41,699 nucleotides of DNA from Polynucleobacter sp. GTDB taxonomy: Bacteria > Pseudomonadota > Gammaproteobacteria > Burkholderiales > Burkholderiaceae. The stretch is taken from assembly GCF_018500155.2 (NCBI RefSeq), contig NZ_JAHBAK020000031.1:1-41699 (forward strand), written 5' to 3'. The position numbers were made by a program, and so were the translations under genes. A model generated the notes under the pieces. That model had not been told where the DNA came from. It made no database searches and worked only from the letters and a program-made list of their open reading frames with translations. This document shows, in pieces, positions 36,580 through 41,699 of the stretch. Numbering within the stretch: position 1 is the stretch's first letter; the number at the start of each line of letters is the position of its first letter.

Positions 36580-36608
36580 ATTATGAAGTTGTTGACACTC
36601 GGCATCAA
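36580..36608 (-). promoter_or_regulatory. Candidate promoter of the YmgE-type gene inside hemA
   Basis: On the minus strand TTGATG (36608-36603) and CATAAT (36585-36580) are spaced by 17 bp. Transcription would start near 36573, leaving a leader of about 34 bases with a G-rich ribosome site before the ATG at 36539. The -10 overlaps the hemA start codon. Confidence 0.45.
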
Positions 36609-37899
36609 TCATCACACAGCGCCGGTCGCCATTCGGGAAAAGGTTGCCTTTGACCCTGAATTTCTTCAAGAAGCGTTGCATGATCTCCGCCAACATTTGC
36701 TGGGGGCGAATCAATCTGGGCTGCCCGAAGCCACTATTTTGTCGACCTGCAACCGCACTGAAGTCTATTGCGCCGCAAATGATGCGAGCGCTGCTAGCCT
36801 CCTTCATGAGGCCACATTTGATTGGTTAGCGAAAACACAACAATTGGCGCCAAGTAGTTTAGAACCACATATCTATTCCCTACCTCAATCTGATGCTGTG
36901 CGCCATGCTTTTAGAGTGGCCTGTGGATTAGATTCAATGGTTATTGGTGAAACCCAGATTCTTGGTCAAATGAAAGATGCCGTTCGCACTGCTAATGATG
37001 CAGGCGTCTTGGGTACCTATCTCAATCAGTTATTTCAGAAAACATTTGCAGTTGCCAAAGAGGTTCGAGGCTCAACTGAAATTGGTGCGCACTCTATTTC
37101 TATGGCAGCAGCCTCGGTTCGCCTATCTGAGCGCATCTTTGAAAAAATTTCTGAGCAAAAAATTCTATTTATCGGTGCAGGTGAAATGATCTCCTTATGC
37201 GCCACACATTTTGTTGCTCGCAAACCTAAAAATGTGGCTATTGCCAATCGCACCATTGAACGCGGTCAAGAGTTGGCTGATGCGATCGCCACACAAAATA
37301 TTGAAGCTGAATCCTTTAAGTTATCTGAGCTCCCGGGTCGTTTGCATGAATTTGACATTATTGTTTCTAGCACTGCATCTTCCTTGCCAATCATAGGTCT
37401 TGGAATGGTGGAAAGCGCTCTTAAGCAGCGTCGTCATAAGCCAATGGTGATGATTGATCTGGCTGTGCCAAGAGATTTTGAACCAGAGATTGCAAGATTA
37501 GATGACGTTTACTTGTATACCGTAGATGACCTGGGCGTCATGATTCAAACGGGTACGAGTTTGCGACAGGCAGCAGTAAGTCAAGCTGAGGCAATTATTG
37601 AGGATCGGGTTGGTAACTTCATGCATTGGATGCAAGGACGCAATGCGGTACCACTCATTCAAGATATTCAGCAACAAGGTGAGAGACTGAGACAGTTAGA
37701 GTTAGAGCGCGCTATGAAACGCTTAATGCGCGGGGATGATCCTCAAGAAGTACTGAGTGCTATGGCCCAGGGTCTCACCAATAAATTTTTACATGGCTCA
37801 CTTCACGCGCTACAACATTCCAATGGGGCAGAGCGTGATGCCTTAATTAAATTATTACCAAAACTATTTACCTCCCACTCCAAGCCAGAAGATCATTAG
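36583..37899 (+). CDS. hemA: Glutamyl-tRNA reductase
   Basis: HemA reduces glutamyl-tRNA(Glu) to glutamate-1-semialdehyde, the first step of C5 tetrapyrrole synthesis. The 438-residue product starts [20 protein letters not shown], the canonical GluTR opening, which fixes the start codon. The nucleophilic cysteine is C56 in [30 protein letters not shown], the NADPH-binding [17 protein letters not shown], and a helical dimerisation domain at the C-terminus follow. The ATG of prfA comes immediately after the stop, so hemA-prfA-prmC are one unit. This order is widespread in proteobacteria. Confidence 0.96.
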   Translation: MKLLTLGINHHTAPVAIREKVAFDPEFLQEALHDLRQHLLGANQSGLPEATILSTCNRTEVYCAANDASAASLLHEATFDWLAKTQQLAPSSLEPHIYSLPQSDAVRHAFRVACGLDSMVIGETQILGQMKDAVRTANDAGVLGTYLNQLFQKTFAVAKEVRGSTEIGAHSISMAAASVRLSERIFEKISEQKILFIGAGEMISLCATHFVARKPKNVAIANRTIERGQELADAIATQNIEAESFKLSELPGRLHEFDIIVSSTASSLPIIGLGMVESALKQRRHKPMVMIDLAVPRDFEPEIARLDDVYLYTVDDLGVMIQTGTSLRQAAVSQAEAIIEDRVGNFMHWMQGRNAVPLIQDIQQQGERLRQLELERAMKRLMRGDDPQEVLSAMAQGLTNKFLHGSLHALQHSNGAERDALIKLLPKLFTSHSKPEDH

Positions 37900-38979
37900 A
37901 TGAAACCTAGCATGCGGGCTAAGCTAGAACATCTAGACACGCGCTTAGCTGAACTCAATTCTCTTTTAACCTCCGAAGAGGCAACCAAGGATATGGATGC
38001 TTATCGCAAGCTTACGCGCGAGCATTCCGATATTGCCACTGTGGTGGAACAATTTGGCCTCTATAAGCAAGCGGAGGCTGATGCTCAGGCGGCAGAAGAA
38101 ATGCGCAAAGATCCCGAAATGAAGGATTTTGCCGATGAGGAACAAAAAGAAGCGTTGGCAAGAATGGAGGAGCTTGAGGTTTCTCTCCAAAAACTGTTGC
38201 TGCCCAAAGATGAAAACGATGAGCGCAATGTGTTTCTAGAGATTCGTGCCGGAACAGGTGGAGATGAAAGCGCTCTATTTGCTGGAGATCTGCTGCGTAT
38301 GTATACCCGCTTTGCCGAACGTCAAGGCTGGAAAATTGAAGTGGTGAGCGCGACCGAGTCCGATCTAGGGGGCTACAAAGAAGTAGTCTTACGCCTAGTT
38401 GGACAGTCGGTGTATTCAAGACTCAAGTTTGAATCTGGCGGTCATCGTGTGCAACGTGTTCCTCAAACAGAAACTCAAGGACGCATACATACTTCTGCAT
38501 GCACCGTAGCAGTAATGCCTGAGGCGGACGAGCTTGAGGCAGTCAAAATTAATCCAGCAGAGTTGCGCATCGACACCTTCAGGGCTTCGGGCGCAGGTGG
38601 TCAGCATATTAATAAAACAGATTCGGCAGTGCGTATTACCCATCTTCCCACAGGCACGGTAGTGGAGTGCCAAGATGACCGGAGTCAACACCGTAATCGT
38701 GAGCAAGCGATGAAGGTATTAGTTTCTAGAATCATGGACGCTCGCGAAAGAGAAAAGCATCAACTTGAAGCGCAAACCAGAAAATCGCTCATTGGCTCTG
38801 GTGATCGTAGTGACCGTATCCGTACTTACAACTTTCCACAAGGTCGGATTACTGATCACCGCATCAATCTCACTCTCTATAAGATCGATGCCATGATGGA
38901 TGGCGATATTGATGATCTATGCAACGCGCTTGCTGCAGAACATCAAGCCGAGTTACTCGCTGCGTTAGGCGATAACTAA
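37900..38979 (+). CDS. prfA: Peptide chain release factor 1
   Basis: RF1 terminates translation at UAA and UAG. The 359-residue product has the N-terminal coiled domain, the [18 protein letters not shown] segment, the tripeptide stop-recognition motif PQT at 188-190 (PAT in E. coli, PxT family), and the catalytic GGQ at 233-235 in [15 protein letters not shown]. The [14 protein letters not shown] segment is also conserved. It begins directly after the hemA stop without a gap. The glutamine of GGQ is the known substrate of PrmC, encoded 5 bp downstream. Confidence 0.97.
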   Translation: MKPSMRAKLEHLDTRLAELNSLLTSEEATKDMDAYRKLTREHSDIATVVEQFGLYKQAEADAQAAEEMRKDPEMKDFADEEQKEALARMEELEVSLQKLLLPKDENDERNVFLEIRAGTGGDESALFAGDLLRMYTRFAERQGWKIEVVSATESDLGGYKEVVLRLVGQSVYSRLKFESGGHRVQRVPQTETQGRIHTSACTVAVMPEADELEAVKINPAELRIDTFRASGAGGQHINKTDSAVRITHLPTGTVVECQDDRSQHRNREQAMKVLVSRIMDAREREKHQLEAQTRKSLIGSGDRSDRIRTYNFPQGRITDHRINLTLYKIDAMMDGDIDDLCNALAAEHQAELLAALGDN

Positions 38980-38984
38980 ACAAG

Positions 38985-39836
38985 ATGACTGCTGAGCTGA
39001 GTTTGCGCTCCATTTTGAGCCAAACACGCCTACCGCTAAATGAAGCACGTATTTTGCTGGCGCACGTTCTTGATAAGCACTATCAGCTTCCGCGTTCAGC
39101 ATTACATTCAAAAGATGATCTTGAAATAAATGGCGATGCCTTTTCAGAGTGGCAAGAGCTTGAATCAAAAAGGCTAGCCGGCCATCCCATCGCCTACTTA
39201 GTCGGTAAAAAAGGATTTCATAACATTGAACTCGCAGTAGGTCCCGGGGTATTAATACCCCGCCCTGAAACCGAGTTACTCGTTGAGATCGGCTTACGCC
39301 AAATTGAACAACTTAAGAAAGCCGGCTCCATTCCTAAAATATTAGATTTAGGCACTGGCTCTGGAGCAATTGCGCTAGCAATCGCAAACGCTGACTCTGA
39401 AGTGGGTGTCACGGCAACCGATCAGTCGCTTGAGGCGCTAGCAATCGCACAAAAAAATGCCGAGCTATTGGATCTAACAGCTCGGATACGTTTTGCACAA
39501 GGTAATTGGTATGAAGCCTTAAACCCAGAGGAGCGCTTTGACATCATCCTAAGCAATCCGCCGTATATCACCAAGCAAGATCCCCATCTTTTACAGGGAG
39601 ATCTGCGATTTGAGCCTCTAACCGCCTTGACTGATCAGGCTGATGGCCTCAGTTGCCTACAAAGGATTATTGAAGGGGCAAGCTCTTTTCTTGCTCCCAA
39701 TGGGTTTATTGCAGTTGAGCATGGATTTGATCAATCGAATGCTGTGATCAAAATGATGAAGTCAGCGGGCTTTTCTGAGATCCAAGCCCACCAAGATCTC
39801 TCAGGACATCAGCGGGTGGTTTCGGCCCGAAAATAA
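38985..39836 (+). CDS. prmC: Release factor glutamine methyltransferase PrmC
   Basis: PrmC (HemK) methylates the GGQ glutamine of release factors, increasing termination efficiency. The 283-residue product has an N-terminal helical domain, the VLIPRPETELLVE motif (about 89-101), the SAM-binding ILDLGTGSGAIALAIA (about 119-134) and the glutamine-binding NPPY at 191-194. It sits directly behind its substrate gene prfA. The start at 38985 has no strong ribosome site, so coupling to prfA translation is likely. Confidence 0.96.
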   Translation: MTAELSLRSILSQTRLPLNEARILLAHVLDKHYQLPRSALHSKDDLEINGDAFSEWQELESKRLAGHPIAYLVGKKGFHNIELAVGPGVLIPRPETELLVEIGLRQIEQLKKAGSIPKILDLGTGSGAIALAIANADSEVGVTATDQSLEALAIAQKNAELLDLTARIRFAQGNWYEALNPEERFDIILSNPPYITKQDPHLLQGDLRFEPLTALTDQADGLSCLQRIIEGASSFLAPNGFIAVEHGFDQSNAVIKMMKSAGFSEIQAHQDLSGHQRVVSARK

Positions 39837-39931
39837 GCTGTAGAGCAACCTCTTTTGGTCTAAAGCCTTAAAATCCCAAGTAAGAAGTTGCAAATTATTT
39901 TTACCGCTTTATTGCATTAGAGGAAGAATCT

Positions 39932-40240
39932 ATGGATACCCAAGCACAAATTAAAGAAATAGTTACCAGTCATCCTGTCGTATTGTTCATGAAAGGAACT
40001 GCTCAATTTCCTCAATGCGGATTTTCTGGAAACGCAGTCAATATCTTGCGCGCTAGCGGTGTTGAAAAATTACACACGGTAAATGTACTGGAGGATCCAG
40101 CTATCAGACAGGGAATTAAAGAGTACGCCAATTGGCCCACCATCCCACAGCTCTACATTAATGGTGAGTTCATTGGTGGGTCTGACATCATGACGGAAAT
40201 GTTTCAGTCTGGCGAATTGCAAAAGCTAGTTAAAGCATAG
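39932..40240 (+). CDS. grxD: Monothiol glutaredoxin (Grx4 type)
   Basis: This CGFS glutaredoxin binds a [2Fe-2S] cluster as a dimer with glutathione and takes part in Fe-S cluster delivery. The 102-residue product has [21 protein letters not shown] (CGFS at 29-32), the [20 protein letters not shown] segment with the cis-proline and glutathione-binding loop, and a normal length. It has a clear ribosome site, AGAGGAAG, before the ATG. The 95 bp before it may hold its own promoter, but only weak elements are visible. Confidence 0.95.
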   Translation: MDTQAQIKEIVTSHPVVLFMKGTAQFPQCGFSGNAVNILRASGVEKLHTVNVLEDPAIRQGIKEYANWPTIPQLYINGEFIGGSDIMTEMFQSGELQKLVKA

Positions 40241-40263
40241 TTGCACATAGTACTGCTCAGTCC

Positions 40264-41538
40264 GTGACTTTTGATTTAGGATCGCTTCTCTTATTTGGCC
40301 TACCTCTTGGGGCATGTGCTGGCCTGTTGGTTTACGCCCTTAGCCTACGGAATGCCCTCAAAAACGGGGAAGCGCAAGCACAGACGAATGAAGTTTTATG
40401 CGCAAGCTTGCGTAATGAACGCGATCTGGCCATACAAAATGCAATTCGCCTTGAAGCAGAGTTAGATGCTGAACGCAAACAAGGACTCGGACGAATTGAG
40501 GCACTCAATGAAGCCAAAGAGGCCCTTACCAGCCAGTTTAAAAATTTAGCAAACGATATTCTGGAAGACAAATCGAAACGCTTTACTGAGCAAAATGCCG
40601 CCAATCTTGATGCGCTATTAAAGCCGCTACAAACCAAGCTGACTGAATTTAAAGAGCAGGTCAACAATTCTTACGGCAATGAAGCGCGTGAACGCTTTGC
40701 GCTAAAAAGCGAAATCGAACGCTTGGCTAACCTCAATTTGCGCATGTCTGATGAGGCACGCTCTCTTACGCAAGCCTTAAAAGGTGATGCAAAGATTCAG
40801 GGTAATTGGGGTGAGTTAGTTCTCGAATCCATTCTGGAATCCTCGGGCCTACGCAAAGGTGAAGAATATGTAGTGCAAGATAGTCACACGCAAAGTGACG
40901 GTTCACGCCTGCAGCCCGACGTCGTCATTAAACTTCCTGAGGGTCGTAGCCTAGTAGTAGATAGCAAAGTATCCATTACTGCTTATGCACGGCATACAGA
41001 AGCAACAGATTCCGTGGCCGCAGAACAAGAATTGGCTGCCCATATTCAGTCACTAAGACAACATATCCAAGGGCTTTCTGGAAAAAACTACAGCGCTCTT
41101 TATGGAGCAGGTTCAGTAGATTTCGTTTTGATGTTTGTACCCATTGAACCTGCATTTTTATTGGCCCTAAAGACTGCGCCAAATCTCTATCAAGAAGCCC
41201 TATCAAAAAATATTGTGCTTGTTTGCCCGAGCACATTAATGGCGACATTGCGGACTGTTGCGCATTTGTGGAGACAAGATCACCAAAATCGAAATGCCCT
41301 AGAAATTGCTAAGCAATGTGGCACTCTTTACGATAAATTTGTGGGCTTTGTCGATGATCTAGAAAAACTGGGGCAGCGTTTAGATCAAGCTCAATCGAGT
41401 TATCACGATGCTTTCAATAAACTAAAAACTGGCAAAGGCAATCTCATCCGCGCCGCAGAAAAAGTCCGCGAGCTTGGTGTAAAGCCCAACAAAAATTTAT
41501 CTGCGCCTCTAATTGAATCGTCTTCAGATTCTGAATAA
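40264..41538 (+). CDS. rmuC: DNA recombination protein RmuC
   Basis: RmuC proteins are linked to suppression of inverted-repeat recombination, and carry a predicted nuclease-like core. The start is GTG at 40264. An N-terminal membrane anchor (about residues 5-26, LLLFGLPLGACAGLLVYAL) is followed by a long coiled coil (about 30-160). The conserved core contains GNWGELVLESILESSGLRKG, the VVDSKVSITAYARH motif and FVPIEPAFLLAL. The length of 424 is usual. It comes 23 bp after grxD on the same strand. Confidence 0.93.
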   Translation: MTFDLGSLLLFGLPLGACAGLLVYALSLRNALKNGEAQAQTNEVLCASLRNERDLAIQNAIRLEAELDAERKQGLGRIEALNEAKEALTSQFKNLANDILEDKSKRFTEQNAANLDALLKPLQTKLTEFKEQVNNSYGNEARERFALKSEIERLANLNLRMSDEARSLTQALKGDAKIQGNWGELVLESILESSGLRKGEEYVVQDSHTQSDGSRLQPDVVIKLPEGRSLVVDSKVSITAYARHTEATDSVAAEQELAAHIQSLRQHIQGLSGKNYSALYGAGSVDFVLMFVPIEPAFLLALKTAPNLYQEALSKNIVLVCPSTLMATLRTVAHLWRQDHQNRNALEIAKQCGTLYDKFVGFVDDLEKLGQRLDQAQSSYHDAFNKLKTGKGNLIRAAEKVRELGVKPNKNLSAPLIESSSDSE

Positions 41539-41539
41539 A

Positions 41540-41699
41540 TTGAATACCCCAACTGAGATTGCAGGCGCTAACGCTCCACCCAATTTTCGTAAAACCGCTA
41601 TCGCCGCCTGCTTTGGGACTTTTTTAGAGTGGTATGACTTCCTCACCTTTGCCCCCCTAGCAGTTGTCCTGGCGCCATTATTTTTTCCAGCCACAGACC
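41540..41699 (+). CDS. MFS transporter, N-terminal fragment (cut by window edge)
   Basis: The frame open to the right edge reads NTPTEIAGANAPPNFRKTAI, then AACFGTFLEWYDFLTFAPLA and VVLAPLFFPATD. The FxxWYDF pattern at the first membrane helix is typical of the metabolite/proton symporter (MHS) branch of the major facilitator superfamily. The likely start is TTG at 41540, two bases after the rmuC TAA; an alternative TTG at 41513 overlaps rmuC. No ATG is available in this frame. The substrate cannot be inferred. Confidence 0.75.
   Translation, partial: MNTPTEIAGANAPPNFRKTAIAACFGTFLEWYDFLTFAPLAVVLAPLFFPATD

Noticed and set aside
36289-36807. A 172-codon minus-strand frame across hemA and the YmgE-type gene
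   Set aside because: It is antisense to the conserved start of hemA and overlaps the YmgE-type gene in a different frame; composition is not protein-like.
38012-38419. A 135-codon minus-strand frame inside prfA
   Set aside because: It is antisense to the highly conserved RF1 N-terminal half and shows no domain.
39837-39931. A promoter for grxD (TTGCAA at 39888 with TATTGC 16 bp downstream)
   Set aside because: The -10 match is too poor to list as a feature, although some promoter may lie in this gap.
1-41699. tRNA, rRNA, CRISPR arrays, insertion sequences, prophage or attachment sites
   Set aside because: No cloverleaf-like segment, regularly spaced repeats, transposase or integrase frame, or terminal inverted repeats were recognised; coding is nearly continuous with housekeeping genes.

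Overview
The window is a gene-dense stretch of bacterial chromosome of moderate GC content. The gene order and protein sequences point to a betaproteobacterium of the Burkholderiales, most likely Polynucleobacter or a close relative. The support is a complete division and cell wall (dcw) cluster in the mraZ-to-ftsA order, a Coq7-type ubiquinone hydroxylase, an apaG/mltA/rpe/trpEGDC neighbourhood typical of the order, and a MurD with a charged insertion of a kind I recall from this order. The genus call rests on recognition, not on a database search.

Layout. (1) 1-15681, minus strand: ftsA (cut by the window edge), ftsQ, ddlB, murC, murG, ftsW, murD, mraY, murF, murE, ftsI, ftsL, rsmH, mraZ. 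Nearly every junction overlaps by 1-10 bp, mostly as ATGA. The cluster is headed by a sigma70-like promoter (15712-15740) and three MraZ-type boxes at exact 10 bp spacing (15689-15713). (2) 15682-15972: the longest gene-free stretch (291 bp), AT-rich with several small palindromes. (3) 15973-21041: biotin genes, with bioB-coq7 leftward and bioA-bioF-bioD rightward from a short divergent region. (4) 21125-24762: an M20 amidohydrolase (plus), then enoyl-CoA hydratase, mltA and apaG (minus), with a possible 37-residue membrane protein on the plus strand between mltA and apaG. (5) 24812-29456: rpe-trpE-trpG-trpD-trpC, linking pentose phosphate chemistry to tryptophan synthesis, with no gph between rpe and trpE. 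(6) 29458-30496: a divergent pair of unrecognised genes, a free-standing MASE1-like membrane protein and a winged-helix DNA-binding protein, around a nested dyad; a strong bidirectional terminator follows. (7) 30575-41699: ychF (minus), then a UbiH-type hydroxylase, dsbC, an M61 peptidase and ung (plus), a YmgE/YeaQ-type membrane protein (minus), hemA-prfA-prmC, grxD, rmuC and the start of an MFS transporter.

The genes are mostly housekeeping: peptidoglycan precursor synthesis and septation, biotin, tryptophan, tetrapyrrole, ubiquinone, translation termination, redox and DNA repair. I see no rRNA, tRNA, CRISPR array, insertion sequence, prophage or attachment site. I did not find an obviously new multi-gene system. 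The observations most worth testing are a recurrent TAnnAT hexamer placed 6-7 bases before the start codon of several first-in-operon genes that lack a usable Shine-Dalgarno site (possible leaderless mRNAs), the membrane-sensor/winged-helix pair with its dyad, the 37-codon ORF whose start overlaps that of mltA, and a uracil-DNA glycosylase with altered DNA-pinching loops.
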